Source of the DNA: Herbaspirillum sp. meg3
GTDB taxonomy: Bacteria; Pseudomonadota; Gammaproteobacteria; Burkholderiales; Burkholderiaceae_D
Assembly: GCF_002257565.1 (NCBI RefSeq)
Contig: NZ_CP022736.1
Coordinates: 2,790,001-2,854,000, forward strand
Length of the DNA: 64,000 bases
Reading direction: 5' to 3'
Every line of letters starts with the position of its first letter. The first letter of the stretch is position 1. Below the pieces are notes generated by a model, which saw only the letters and a list, made by a program, of their open reading frames with translations, ran no database searches and was not told the DNA's origin. Position numbers and translations under genes: made by a program. Below are positions 9,138 through 17,889 of this stretch, piece by piece.

Positions 9138-9375
9138 ACCAAGGGCCGGTCTCCGGGCTTGCGAAGGGTTCGCGGTGAGAATGATCTGACCGGAACCGGA
9201 ATCTGCGCCTTCCCATGCCGTGTCGATAAAACTAAGACACATACACAGTGGCTGAATGCAGATTCGCTGATTCGCTTACCGTTGCGGGGGCAGCGCCGGA
9301 ATGGTTTCCAGAGGAATGATCTGGATGAACGCACCGGCTTCCCGATTAAATCCAGCGCAAGAAATACGCAGGATA
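9138..9375 (-). promoter_or_regulatory. Cobalamin (AdoCbl) riboswitch
   Basis: On the minus strand the sequence contains the hallmark elements of the cobalamin aptamer in the right order. They are GGGAAGCCGGTG (about 9332-9345), CCGGCGCTGCCCCCGCAACGG (about 9279-9299), CCACTG, ATGGGAAGGCG, and the B12 box AGCCCGGAGACCGGCC at about 9143-9158. It ends about 185 bp before cbtB, leaving room for an expression platform. Boundaries are approximate. It should lower expression of cbtBA and probably the whole cob operon when adenosylcobalamin is bound. Confidence 0.95.
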
Positions 9376-9591
9376 CCCAAGGCAATGCTACCCCGGCAGT
9401 ATAGGTGCGTGGAGGGATTCTGGCAACCGGAAGAGATCTGAAGCGGTGCTGCTTCAAGCCTCCAGCCGGCTTGAAACCGGTCTTCAGGACTGGCTGCGCG
9501 AGACCCGTGACGGGTCAATGCACAGCCGAGAGAGATTGCAAAGCGATCAAATGGTGGTCAGCCAAGGATTTAGCCGACCCATTCAAGCATG

Positions 9592-10029
9592 TTAGTTGGA
9601 GTTAGGACCTTTTGCGACCTTTTTAGGCGATTCGGGCGTCAGATTGATCGGATCGCTGGCCGGAAAGGTATCTTCCAACGCGTCATCCAGATCCCGGTCA
9701 CGCTTGCCCTTCCTGGCATCCTTGACGCTGTCCGTCTGCTTTTCAAGCTCGCGCTCATCGGCGGCGACAATATCCTCACCGCGTTCGTTGTCGCTCGCGA
9801 CTTGCTCGACGGATTCCGGCGTTTCGGGAGCACGGTCACGGCTGCCGCGCTCAATCGAAGCGCGCTCGCCGGTGCCGGTGGAGTCGCTGTCGGCTTCTGT
9901 AGCGATGTTCGTCATATCACTGCCACTATCGGAGGTATCGCTCGGGCCAAGCGCATGATTGTCGTGCCCCTTGCTGAGTTGACGGTCCGAGATCGGAAAG
10001 ACGTCGAGATCGAGAGTACTGGTAGCCAT
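9592..10029 (-). CDS. Small acidic hydrophilic protein with FPASDP motif
   Basis: A 145-residue, highly charged, probably disordered protein of unknown function. The C-terminal segment LDDALEDTFPASDPINLT (residues about 115-132) matches a short motif recurring in small proteobacterial stress-associated proteins; I know the motif but no proven function. There is no signal peptide or membrane segment. The ATG at 10029 has a strong ribosome binding site (GAGGAG). An in-frame upstream ATG at 10092 lacks one. It is the last of three small minus-strand genes. Confidence 0.75.
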   Translation of the reverse strand: MATSTLDLDVFPISDRQLSKGHDNHALGPSDTSDSGSDMTNIATEADSDSTGTGERASIERGSRDRAPETPESVEQVASDNERGEDIVAADERELEKQTDSVKDARKGKRDRDLDDALEDTFPASDPINLTPESPKKVAKGPNSN

Positions 10030-10118
10030 AATGACTCCTCTGTGAATCTGGTGAAATTCCGCCAACATCTGGCTGACGGAACGGTAGCCCATCCATTTCC
10101 GGCCCCGCTAATGCTCTG

Positions 10119-10289
10119 CTACATCGACGCAGCAGACATTTTCAGCGGCGGCTCGGCAGGATCGGTTTCGGGAATTCCCGGCTCGGTCGGATTGAGCGGA
10201 GGATCCTGAACCGGGTTGTACTCATCCGGCGGAATGTCCTTTGGTGGCGGTGGCGCGGTCGGTGGAATATCTTGCGGCGTGTTATGCAT
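10119..10289 (-). CDS. Short proline-rich protein A (56 residues)
   Basis: An unrecognised small protein that begins MHNTPQDIPPTAPPPP and is almost wholly proline, acidic and polar residues, hence probably disordered. The start at 10289 follows a clear GAGGAG ribosome binding site. Its N-terminus is nearly identical to that of the gene just upstream (MHKPQDIPP), so the two are probably tandem paralogues. The upstream stop codon sits only 12 bases before this start. Function unknown. Confidence 0.6.
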   Translation of the reverse strand: MHNTPQDIPPTAPPPPKDIPPDEYNPVQDPPLNPTEPGIPETDPAEPPLKMSAASM

Positions 10290-10301
10290 GCGTGCAGCTC
10301 C

Positions 10302-10394
10302 TCATTGCGGATTTTGGTGAGGAATAGGATCTTGCTGCGGAGTCGGATCAAGCGGCGGCACTTCGACCGGCGGAATATCTTGTGGCTTGTGCAT
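10302..10394 (-). CDS. Short proline-rich protein B (30 residues)
   Basis: A very small gene encoding MHKPQDIPPVEVPPLDPT followed by a Q/P/H-rich tail. The ATG at 10394 follows an AAGGA ribosome binding site. The shared MH-PQDIPP start, the same strand and the 12-bp spacing to the next gene argue that both are translated. No domain is recognised. Confidence 0.5.
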   Translation of the reverse strand: MHKPQDIPPVEVPPLDPTPQQDPIPHQNPQ

Positions 10395-10711
10395 GGAATG
10401 TCCTTTCTGACGCATCAGTGGATACGATGATGCAATGACGCACGAGCCAACGCCGACGAAAGCGTCGACGGGCGGCGACACATCGTCAGGCTACGCGCTC
10501 ACACGCTCGCTGCGTATAGGACAAACACTTTTTCGGGCTTCATCAACTCTTACGCCGCCGGCCACACGCAGGAAGAATGATCAGAACATCTGAAGAAAAG
10601 CTGAACCGCTGCAGCAATTGCTGAAGCAGTTGCCACTACAGCGGCTACCGGCAGCAATTACTGCAACTAACGCAACTGCTGCAACTGCTGCAACTACTGC
10701 CGCTTTCGCGA
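10395..10711. other. Intergenic region between proline-rich genes and a chemoreceptor gene
   Basis: No supported gene. The left part should carry the promoter for the small minus-strand genes. The right part has a low-complexity run of GCAACT-type repeats directly after the chemoreceptor stop codon (see the repeat at 10663-10698). No convincing terminator was seen. Confidence 0.5.
10663..10698. repeat. Four tandem 9-bp repeats GCAACTnnn
   Basis: Units GCAACTAAC, GCAACTGCT, GCAACTGCT and GCAACTACT lie head to tail 14 bp past the chemoreceptor stop. Read on the minus strand in the +2 frame relative to the chemoreceptor, they would encode an Ala/Val-rich stretch. This may be a decayed C-terminal extension or simple slippage sequence. 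Confidence 0.7.
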
Positions 10712-12379
10712 TCAGACAAGCGCGGTGGAAATCAGCGGCATTGCCCGATGCGGCAAACCTGTCGCAACAGGCGCAGTCGGCAAGCTGTTCAGCGTAACCT
10801 GCCCGCCTTCCACTTCATGCAAACCAGCCGACTCTTCGCCGACGCGGAAGGCACTCACGGCGCCCCACAATTTATGTGCCTGCTCTTGCATATCGGCGGT
10901 CGCCACCGCGGCCTGTGCCACCAGAGTGGCATTGGTGCGCGTAACGGTGTCAATCTGGGTAATGGCTTGATTGAGATCGGCGATGCCATGACTTTGTGCG
11001 TCGCTGGCGGCAGCGATTTCATCCATGATGCCGACGACATGCTCGACTGAATCAACGATTTCACGCATGGTCTGACCGGCATCATCAACTTGCCTGCTGC
11101 CGGCGTCAATGCGCTCAACCGAGTCACCGATGAGCACTTTGATTTCCTTGGCGGCGGCCGCACTGCGCATGGCCAAATGGCGCACCTCCGTTGCCACCAC
11201 GGCAAAGCCACGACCTGTTTCACCCGCCCTCGCCGCCTCCACCGCCGCGTTCAGCGCCAGAATATTGGTCTGGAAGGCGATGCCGTCGATGACCGAAATG
11301 ATGTCCACCACCTTGCGTGAACTATCCTTGATCGCCGTCATGGTGCCGACCACTGACGATACGATGTCACCACCGCGCGAAGCCACCGTGGCGGCTGATT
11401 GCGCGAGCCGGTTGGCTTCGCCGATTTGCTGCGCATTGCGGCTGACGATATCGGTGAGTTCTGCCATGGCGCCTGCGGTCTGCTGCAACGAGCCGGCCTG
11501 CGCTTCCGTACGCGCCGCCAGATCGGTATTGCCGGCAGCGTTTTGCTGCGACACACGGAAGATGCTTTGCGTACCGTCGCGCACTTCACTGACGGTTTGC
11601 AGCAAACTTTGATTCATGCGCCCCAAAGCCGCCAGCAACTGGCCGGTTTCGTCCCTGCCACCCTCGGTGATGTGGGCAGTGAGATCTCCTGCGGCAACCC
11701 GGCTGGCGAGATTGACTGCGTCATTCAGCGGGCGCGTGATGCTGCGATTGAGGCGCCACGCCACCAACGCGGCCAGCAGCATGGCGACACCGCAGATGAC
11801 AATGGTTGCCATGGTGGTTTGCCTTCCGCTGGCGGCAAAGTCGTCCAGATCACGCTGGATCTGGCTTTGCTCCAACTTCACCAGCTTGTCGATAGCTTCC
11901 AGCCATTGATTTTGCAGCGGCGCGACTTCGGTGTTGAGCAACTTGGTCGCCTGCCCGGCATTGAAGCCGGCAACAAACTCTTCCGCCTGCTTGATGAACG
12001 GTTCGCTGCGGCGGTCATAGCCATCCATGTCGTTGATGACGGCCTGCTCCTCCGCGCTCACGCCACGCTGGATCAAGGCGGCCTGGTTGGCGCGATAGCT
12101 CTTGCGCTCGGCACCGATGCGCGCCATCTCTTTTTGCATTGCATTGAGATCGGTCAGCGTGGCGACGTTGCGGGCGGCCTGGCCTTGACGAAACAGGCTT
12201 TGACGCAGTAATGCGGCGATTTCGGATTTGCCGTTGGTATGACTCAATGCCGCCGCCAGCTGCTGCTGAGCGCGATGCGCCGACCATCCTGCCAGCGCCG
12301 TCACCGCCGCCATCAATACCAGAATGACGCCAAAGCAAAGCGACAAACGCTGGCCAATCCGAAGGCGGGAAAATGTCAT
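10712..12379 (-). CDS. Methyl-accepting chemotaxis protein
   Basis: A transmembrane chemoreceptor of 555 residues. TM1 lies at about 13-33 and a helical periplasmic sensor of about 155 residues follows (four-helix-bundle type). TM2 is at about 190-212, then comes a HAMP domain (RSITRPLNDAVNLASRVAAGD). The cytoplasmic signalling hairpin has its conserved tip at IDGIAFQTNILALNAAVEAA. The C-terminus ends without an NWETF-like CheR/CheB tether. The ATG at 12379 has a good AGGAGA site; a frame extension to 12451 does not look like coding sequence. The ligand cannot be predicted. It is transcribed alone. Confidence 0.93.
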   Translation of the reverse strand: MTFSRLRIGQRLSLCFGVILVLMAAVTALAGWSAHRAQQQLAAALSHTNGKSEIAALLRQSLFRQGQAARNVATLTDLNAMQKEMARIGAERKSYRANQAALIQRGVSAEEQAVINDMDGYDRRSEPFIKQAEEFVAGFNAGQATKLLNTEVAPLQNQWLEAIDKLVKLEQSQIQRDLDDFAASGRQTTMATIVICGVAMLLAALVAWRLNRSITRPLNDAVNLASRVAAGDLTAHITEGGRDETGQLLAALGRMNQSLLQTVSEVRDGTQSIFRVSQQNAAGNTDLAARTEAQAGSLQQTAGAMAELTDIVSRNAQQIGEANRLAQSAATVASRGGDIVSSVVGTMTAIKDSSRKVVDIISVIDGIAFQTNILALNAAVEAARAGETGRGFAVVATEVRHLAMRSAAAAKEIKVLIGDSVERIDAGSRQVDDAGQTMREIVDSVEHVVGIMDEIAAASDAQSHGIADLNQAITQIDTVTRTNATLVAQAAVATADMQEQAHKLWGAVSAFRVGEESAGLHEVEGGQVTLNSLPTAPVATGLPHRAMPLISTALV

Positions 12380-12454
12380 ACGGAGTCTCCTGTTCTGTGC
12401 AAAGCCGGGAATTTGCGCAAATTGCTTCAAGAACAATCTTCGCCGACCCATTTT

Positions 12455-12595
12455 ATGTAGTTTTACTATATTTTTTTTAATGATTCTGGCACAGAGATGG
12501 ATTTGCTTCTAGCTTTTTCCTGCGTAAATCAGCATTTTTATTGAGCCAGCGGCTGAGGCAAAGTAAAAAATGTTGATGTAGTAAATGTAGTTTTA
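12455..12595. repeat. Direct repeat ATGTAGTTTTA, two copies 130 bp apart
   Basis: The 11-mer occurs exactly at 12455-12465 and 12585-12595, in the AT-rich region upstream of the chemoreceptor start. It could be a pair of regulator sites. It may also be chance in AT-rich DNA. Confidence 0.45.
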
Positions 12596-12600
12596 TTACT

Positions 12601-13905
12601 TCACAACTCCGGCTTTGCACCGGATTTGACACGTTTTCGCCAATACAGATGCATCAGCGGTGCCGACGAAATGCCGTGAAGCAGTACGGATAGCGCCAAC
12701 ACGGTCAGCACATCCTGCGCGATGCGAACATTGAGTTTGTCGTGCCAGAACTGCAAAATAAAACAGAGGTAATACAGCGAACCGACACCGCGAATACCGA
12801 ACCAGGCGATCAGCCAGCGATGTGAGGTTTCGGTATCCGATCCGAGCAAGCCGAGGCCGACGGCAATCGGCCGGACAACGAAGAACAACAAACCGGCGAT
12901 CAAGACGCCCTCACCCGAAATGCCAAATTCCGACAACAGGATGCCCATCAACAGCACCATGAAGAACTCTGCGAAATGCTCCAATTGCTGATTAAAGCCG
13001 AGCACCGTCTCGGTCAGATAAACCGGAGCCTGTTCGGGATGAATGGCGGCGGCAGACTTGCCGCTGTCCTCGGCAGCGGCAATCAGTTCTCCGGCCGGCT
13101 TATCGCCGCTGCTGGCTGACTCCACCTGTCGCATCGCCAAACCTGCCGCAAATACCGACAAGAAGCCGATACCGTGCACCAGCTCAGCAACACCATACGA
13201 CAGCATGATGATGCCGATGGCCATGAACTCTTCCATACCCAGCGCCAGGCCGAATCGCTGACGCGCAAACAGCACCAGACGCGACATTGCCCAACCAAAC
13301 AAGGCGCCGCATCCGATACCGGCTACCACACCCCAGAGCACAAACCAGCCGAAATGATTAACCTGCGCGATCTCGTCGGTTACACCGAGCAATATCAACG
13401 CGAGAATAACGAAAGGGTAAGCACTGCCGTCATTAAGACCGCCCTCGCCGCTCAGACTGAAGCGCAACTGATCGGGATCGTCGACATTCTTCACCTGCAC
13501 ATCGGAAGCCAGCACCGGATCGGTCGGCGCAAGAATGGCGCTCAGCAGCATCGCCACCGCAAACGGCAGATTGAACAGGAAGGTAATGCTGATGGCCAGT
13601 AAAGGCACGGTAATGAGCATCGACAACGCGCCAAGCCGCAGCGGCAGCCACCACAAGCGACTTCCCTTGCCGCGAAACTTCACGCGCAACTTTAACCCCA
13701 CGGTGAACAACGACAACAGCAATGCGACGCGCGTGATGACCGTAAGCACATCCGCATGTGCACGCAGATCGATATGGATCAAGCCTGCTCCGGCAGGCCC
13801 GAGCAGCCAGCCTATTGGCAAGTACAACATGGCGGCGTTGAACGGCAACTTCTCCAGTACCGATTCAAGAAACACCATGAACGTCAGCAACACGCCGGCG
13901 ATCAA
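12601..13905 (-). CDS. CPA1-family Na+(K+)/H+ antiporter
   Basis: A polytopic membrane protein (about 434 residues, roughly 12 helices) of the CPA1 monovalent cation/proton antiporter family. The core motifs SAILAPTDPVLASDVQV and GEGGLNDGSAYPF (with the ion-binding Asp) are clear. It should exchange Na+ or K+ for H+ across the inner membrane. A soluble loop of about 40 residues near 275-320 is unlike the rest. The start is uncertain: the frame has no ATG or GTG before TTG at 13905 (stop just upstream), and internal GTG and ATG codons follow within ten codons; none has a good ribosome binding site. Confidence 0.87.
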   Translation of the reverse strand: MIAGVLLTFMVFLESVLEKLPFNAAMLYLPIGWLLGPAGAGLIHIDLRAHADVLTVITRVALLLSLFTVGLKLRVKFRGKGSRLWWLPLRLGALSMLITVPLLAISITFLFNLPFAVAMLLSAILAPTDPVLASDVQVKNVDDPDQLRFSLSGEGGLNDGSAYPFVILALILLGVTDEIAQVNHFGWFVLWGVVAGIGCGALFGWAMSRLVLFARQRFGLALGMEEFMAIGIIMLSYGVAELVHGIGFLSVFAAGLAMRQVESASSGDKPAGELIAAAEDSGKSAAAIHPEQAPVYLTETVLGFNQQLEHFAEFFMVLLMGILLSEFGISGEGVLIAGLLFFVVRPIAVGLGLLGSDTETSHRWLIAWFGIRGVGSLYYLCFILQFWHDKLNVRIAQDVLTVLALSVLLHGISSAPLMHLYWRKRVKSGAKPEL

Positions 13906-14009
13906 AAAATATACGGTAGGGATGTCGATGAGCGATCTCCGGCTGAGTTAAACACTGGGCGCAGACGATGCAAAACACTAAAAAAGACGACAAACGACAC
14001 AAACAAAAT

Positions 14010-14039
14010 GGCAGCTGACATGCGCGGATGTCAGCTGCC
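14010..14039 (-). terminator. Probable terminator after the 14127-14615 gene
   Basis: A perfect 11-bp inverted repeat (GGCAGCTGACA / TGTCAGCTGCC) with an 8-base loop. It is followed on the minus strand by ATTTTGTTTG. It lies about 90 bp downstream of the small hydrophilic gene and upstream of the antiporter gene, which it probably separates. Confidence 0.65.
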
Positions 14040-14126
14040 GGAGAGAAAATGAAAGTCAGAGCAAGCTCTTGGCTGCGCGGGCGTCGTATCGACTAGTTGT
14101 CGCTGTTGACGGCTCCTGGTATGTGC

Positions 14127-14615
14127 TTAGTGCTGCTCGGATGCGCTGCCATCTTTTTTACGGGGCACCAGTCCATCATCGGCATTTGAGCCGGGGTCTT
14201 CCGTGCCATCCGGCTCCGGTTCTACTGATGCACGCTGCTCGCTCACCGGCGGCCTGAGAGGTTCTTTGAGATCGCCCTTGATGTCAGTCGATACCGCAAT
14301 CGAGCGCAGCAATTCTGCAGACGCGGCAGGCAGACGATCTGCATGCGCGGACACGTCGCGTGTATTCTGCCCCGAGCCGGTTTCAACATAATTGTCGTCG
14401 CGTGCATCGGATTCGTCGCCGGTCAGATCGCCACCAACCTGTTGGTCTGTGAAGCGCGGCGTTCCCTGGTAGCGCGGACGTCCGAGCGGATCCGTGTATG
14501 GCTTTGCGGGAGCTGTTTCTTGCACGTCCTTTTGGACATGCAAGGCTTGCTGTTCTGACTGTTCCTGCTGCTGACTTTGCGGTGCGTCTTGCTGCATCTG
14601 TTTTTGCGTAGGCAT
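14127..14615 (-). CDS. Hydrophilic low-complexity protein of unknown function
   Basis: A 162-residue protein rich in Q, E, D, P and S, with no membrane segment or recognised domain. The N-terminal third is glutamine-rich. The start at 14615 (MPTQKQMQQ) has a strong AAGGAG site 8 bases upstream. An in-frame ATG at 14738 would add 41 residues but has only a weak site. It resembles the disordered small proteins often found next to stress genes such as glsB. Its function is unknown, and a terminator-like hairpin lies downstream. Confidence 0.68.
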   Translation of the reverse strand: MPTQKQMQQDAPQSQQQEQSEQQALHVQKDVQETAPAKPYTDPLGRPRYQGTPRFTDQQVGGDLTGDESDARDDNYVETGSGQNTRDVSAHADRLPAASAELLRSIAVSTDIKGDLKEPLRPPVSEQRASVEPEPDGTEDPGSNADDGLVPRKKDGSASEQH

Positions 14616-14774
14616 GGTGCTCTCCTTGACTGGATTTTCGCCGCCCGGTGGAACGGCCGAAGCCGGGGCCGTAGCGGCTCCGGACTGTTCACTCTGCGCC
14701 TCTGCCATTGCGTGCAGGATCATGCTGTCTGCAAACATTCTGAACCGCCTGTCGAAATAGGAGTACGCAGCACC

Positions 14775-14951
14775 TTAGTGCTTGCGGCCGGAACCGGATT
14801 TGCGTCCACCTCCGGATATTTTGTTTTCCGTTGCCCAAGCGCGCCGCTCTGCCTCTTTGTGGCTGACGCCGCGCTTTTCATAGCTCTCTTCGATGTGGGC
14901 AACCTGACGTTTTTGTTTATCGGTGTAGGAAAATTTATCGCCTCTTGGCAT
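14775..14951 (-). CDS. Small basic conserved protein (58 residues, GGGRKSGSGR tail)
   Basis: Encodes MPRGDKFSYTDKQKRQ, then a helical charged stretch, then a Gly/Lys/Arg tail (SGGGRKSGSGRKH). It matches a widespread small proteobacterial family that databases often label 'plasmid stabilization protein' without experimental basis. The ATG at 14951 follows a GGAGAG site. The basic tail and amphipathic helix could bind nucleic acid, which is inference. It is a separate minus-strand gene upstream of the hydrophilic gene. Confidence 0.72.
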   Translation of the reverse strand: MPRGDKFSYTDKQKRQVAHIEESYEKRGVSHKEAERRAWATENKISGGGRKSGSGRKH

Positions 14952-15092
14952 GATGCTCTCCTTTAAAGCCGTCTAAAAACGAATTACAGCTTCATCTTAG
15001 GCAAGCCAGCACCCCGTGCCAGCAGGACAGGCACCTATTCAGGTGTAGGAGGAATGGGAATGAAAAAGAAAAACCACGTCAGCAATGACAAA

Positions 15093-15127
15093 CGGCGGCA
15101 TGAGATGATGAAAATCTCATGCCGCCG
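15093..15127 (-). terminator. Hairpin downstream of pgm
   Basis: A 14-bp perfect stem (CGGCGGCATGAGAT / ATCTCATGCCGCCG) with a 7-base loop lies 54 bp past the pgm stop codon. No strong U run follows on either strand, so it may stabilise the 3' end or act as a weak terminator. Confidence 0.5.
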
Positions 15128-15180
15128 CGCAAGACCACGCACTACCGATGTGGTCGAATCAAGGGTAAGTCTGAATTAAC

Positions 15181-16848
15181 TCATGCAGTTCCGGCTGCGA
15201 GCGCGTCAGTGACAATCTGCTGCGCTTCAGCAAAGATACTGTCCAAATGTGCCTCATCGCGGAAGCTCTCTGCGTAGATCTTGTAGATATTTTCCGTGCC
15301 GGACGGACGGGCCGCAAACCAACCGTTGTCGCTGATGATTTTCACCCCGCCGAAAGCCTTGTCGTTGGCTGGTGCAGTGGTGAGAATCTGGCGAATTTTT
15401 TCACCTGCGAGTTCGGTTGAATGCACGTTGTCGGAAGACAAGCCGGACAATAGTTTCTTCTGTTCCGGCGTCGCTGCAGCTTCGATGCGACCGTTGCATG
15501 GCAGGCCCAATTGCTGCGTCAGGCCCTGATAAATTTCTCCCGGGTCACGACCGGTGCGCGCCGTCATTTCTGCAGCGAGCAACGCGGCGGTAATGCCGTC
15601 CTTGTCTGTGCTCCATGGTGTGCCGTCAAACCGCAGGAACGAAGCGCCGGCGCTCTCTTCACAACCAAAGCCCAGGCTACCGTCCTGCAAACCTGGCACA
15701 AACCATTTGAAGCCGATCGGCATTTCCTGCAAGGGCCGCTGCAATTGTGCCGCCACGCGATCGATCATCTGACTGCTGACCAGGGTTTTTCCAACGCCTG
15801 TTTCGGCGCGCCAGTCGGGGCGATGCTGGAACAAATAGGAAACCGCCGCCGACAGATAATGGTTGGACGGCATCAGGCCGACACTCCTGGTGACGATACC
15901 GTGGCGATCATGATCGGTGTCGCAGGCAAAGGCGATATCAAATCTATCCTTGAGCGAAATCAATTCACGCATCGCATATTGCGATGAAGGATCCATGCGG
16001 ATTTGTCCATCCCAGTCCAGCGGGACGAAACGGAACGTCGGGTCGACTTCGCGATTGACGACTTCCAGTTTCAGATCATAGCGGTCTGCGATCGCGTCCC
16101 AGTAATGCACGCCGGCTCCGCCGAGAGGATCGACTCCGATGCTGATGCCTGCATCGCGGATCGCGGCGAGATCGATGATGTTGGACAAGTCGTTGACGTA
16201 GGTTTCCAGATAATCGTACTGGTGCGTACTTGACGCGCGCAAAGCGCGATCGAATGTCATGCGTTTGACCGTGCGCACAGAATCACGCAAAAAGACGTTG
16301 GCGCGTTTTTCGATCCAGTTGGTGACGTTGGTATCGGCCGGCCCACCGTTAGGCGTGTTGTACTTGAAACCGCCGTTGTCAGGAGGATTGTGCGATGGCG
16401 TAATGACGATGCCGTCCGCCAGAGCGGAAGGATGTGCGCGATTGTGCATGAGAATCGCATGCGACACGGCCGGCGTCGGTGTGTAGGGTGACCCGTATGG
16501 AGAACTCCGCGCAATCATGGTCTGGACACCATTGGCCGCCAGCACTTCCAATGCGCTGGAAAAAGCGGGGGCCGACAAGGCATGGGTATCGATACCCAGA
16601 AACAAGGGGCCGGTAATACCGTTCTCGGCACGGTAATCGCAAATGGCTTGCGTGATCGCCAGCACGTGCCATTCATTGAAGCTGTATGTCAGCGAACTGC
16701 CGCGATGCCCCGAGGTGCCGAAGGCGACCTGATGCGCGGCAATGCCGGCATCAGGATGCAGGCTGTAATAGCTGCTGACCAGCACAGGTAAGTTAACCAG
16801 GGAAGACGTATCGGCGCGTTGACCGGCCAGAGGACTGATGCTGCTCAT
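15181..16848 (-). CDS. pgm: Phosphoglucomutase (alpha-D-glucose phosphate-specific)
   Basis: Interconverts glucose 1-phosphate and glucose 6-phosphate in the cytoplasm. The 555-residue length fits the E. coli Pgm type. The catalytic phosphoserine loop TPSHNPPDNGG has its Ser at 152. The Mg-binding loop is DTDHDRHG, and the sugar/phosphate-binding end carries ARPSGTENIYK. The ATG at 16848 is preferred; the 34-codon extension to 16950 looks non-coding. It is encoded on the opposite strand from galU 1.6 kb away, and the two products act in sequence to give UDP-glucose for exopolysaccharide, LPS or trehalose. Confidence 0.95.
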   Translation of the reverse strand: MSSISPLAGQRADTSSLVNLPVLVSSYYSLHPDAGIAAHQVAFGTSGHRGSSLTYSFNEWHVLAITQAICDYRAENGITGPLFLGIDTHALSAPAFSSALEVLAANGVQTMIARSSPYGSPYTPTPAVSHAILMHNRAHPSALADGIVITPSHNPPDNGGFKYNTPNGGPADTNVTNWIEKRANVFLRDSVRTVKRMTFDRALRASSTHQYDYLETYVNDLSNIIDLAAIRDAGISIGVDPLGGAGVHYWDAIADRYDLKLEVVNREVDPTFRFVPLDWDGQIRMDPSSQYAMRELISLKDRFDIAFACDTDHDRHGIVTRSVGLMPSNHYLSAAVSYLFQHRPDWRAETGVGKTLVSSQMIDRVAAQLQRPLQEMPIGFKWFVPGLQDGSLGFGCEESAGASFLRFDGTPWSTDKDGITAALLAAEMTARTGRDPGEIYQGLTQQLGLPCNGRIEAAATPEQKKLLSGLSSDNVHSTELAGEKIRQILTTAPANDKAFGGVKIISDNGWFAARPSGTENIYKIYAESFRDEAHLDSIFAEAQQIVTDALAAGTA

Positions 16849-17025
16849 GTTTATCGTTTGCCTGCTGTTTCTTTTGTTTCTTGGGTATAAAAGATAAGGA
16901 GATGACGCGACAGTTCGCATAGGTACAGCTATGACTGCATACGAATGCACCGTCGCGCCGTCATCGATGAATGACGTCTCAGGTTCGCTATTGTAAGCGC
17001 GGCAACTCCGCGCAGCAATGAAGGG

Positions 17026-17400
17026 CTATGCCATCTCTGGCGTAGATACCGCGTAACCAGTCTCACGCAATCTGTTGCGTCTCGCCTTATTGGCGGCAGC
17101 CAGTTCTTGCAGAGACATAGCGCGCTGCTCCGAATAGCTCTGCGGCACGCTGCTCGGCTCAATGGTCGCCAGCGTCTGGGCCAGTCTGGGGTAGAGATTT
17201 GCGCGTCGACGCTGATTCTCTTCAGCCAGTTGTGCTTTGAGATCATCCGTCAATACATGCGGCTGGCTAGGCTGATACGGCTGCGGCACGCTGGATGCGG
17301 TGCGCGCAGTATGAGCCGCTTGAGCCGTCTGTATCGACTGGGCCGATACGCCGGAGGAATGGACTGACCTGGGTCTGTCGGTATGTGCTGTGGTCTGCAT
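17026..17400 (-). CDS. Hypothetical small protein, Ser/Thr/Gln-rich N-terminus
   Basis: A protein of 124 residues (127 if the in-frame GTG at 17409 is used) with no recognised domain. Residues 1-50 are low complexity (S, T, A, Q, H). Residues 50-115 are charged and probably helical (DDLKAQLAEENQRRRANLY, SLQELAAANKARRNRL). The ATG at 17400 lies 7-8 bases after GGGAG. It is a monocistronic minus-strand gene. Confidence 0.6.
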   Translation of the reverse strand: MQTTAHTDRPRSVHSSGVSAQSIQTAQAAHTARTASSVPQPYQPSQPHVLTDDLKAQLAEENQRRRANLYPRLAQTLATIEPSSVPQSYSEQRAMSLQELAAANKARRNRLRETGYAVSTPEMA

Positions 17401-17637
17401 GATCTTCACTCCCGCAATGAAGGAATCTTCTGCATGAATTCAAATGTACACGAGATCTTGAAAACGGACGATAGATGAGTGACAACGTTCGTTTTCTGTT
17501 AGCTGTACGTGCTTTTTAAAATGTGGTAGCGCGCCGGTTTTTTAAAGGGGCAGATGGATGTACATCACGGTGATGCACAGAGAGTACACCCCTCTTGCGC
17601 CCCTCTATTTGTCCGTCCTACGTCCTATTGCACGTCG

Positions 17638-17889
17638 TTACGCTCGCCGTACAAGCCGCAACAGCAGCAGCAGGACGACTGCACCAATGGTGGCGGTGAC
17701 GATGGAAGCTGCGATGCCGCCGCCCACGCCCACGCCGAACAAGCCTGCCAGCCAGCCGCCGATGAATGCACCGATGATGCCGACCAGGATGTCGACCAGC
17801 AAGCCGAAGCCGCCGCCTTTGACGAGTACGCCTGCCAGCCAGCCTGCGATGGCGCCGATGACCAGCCAGGCAATGATTCCGTGAGACAT
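17638..17889 (-). CDS. GlsB/YeaQ/YmgE family membrane protein
   Basis: An 83-residue membrane protein with three hydrophobic helices and many glycines (GAIAGWLAG, GIIGAFIGGWLAG, GVGVGGGI), the pattern of the GlsB/YeaQ/YmgE family once called transglycosylase-associated. Members are typically induced by envelope, acid or stationary-phase stress; their mechanism is unclear. The true start is at 17889 (MSHGIIAWLVIG) with an AAAGGAA site. The longer open frame upstream is not membrane-like. Confidence 0.87.
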   Translation of the reverse strand: MSHGIIAWLVIGAIAGWLAGVLVKGGGFGLLVDILVGIIGAFIGGWLAGLFGVGVGGGIAASIVTATIGAVVLLLLLRLVRRA

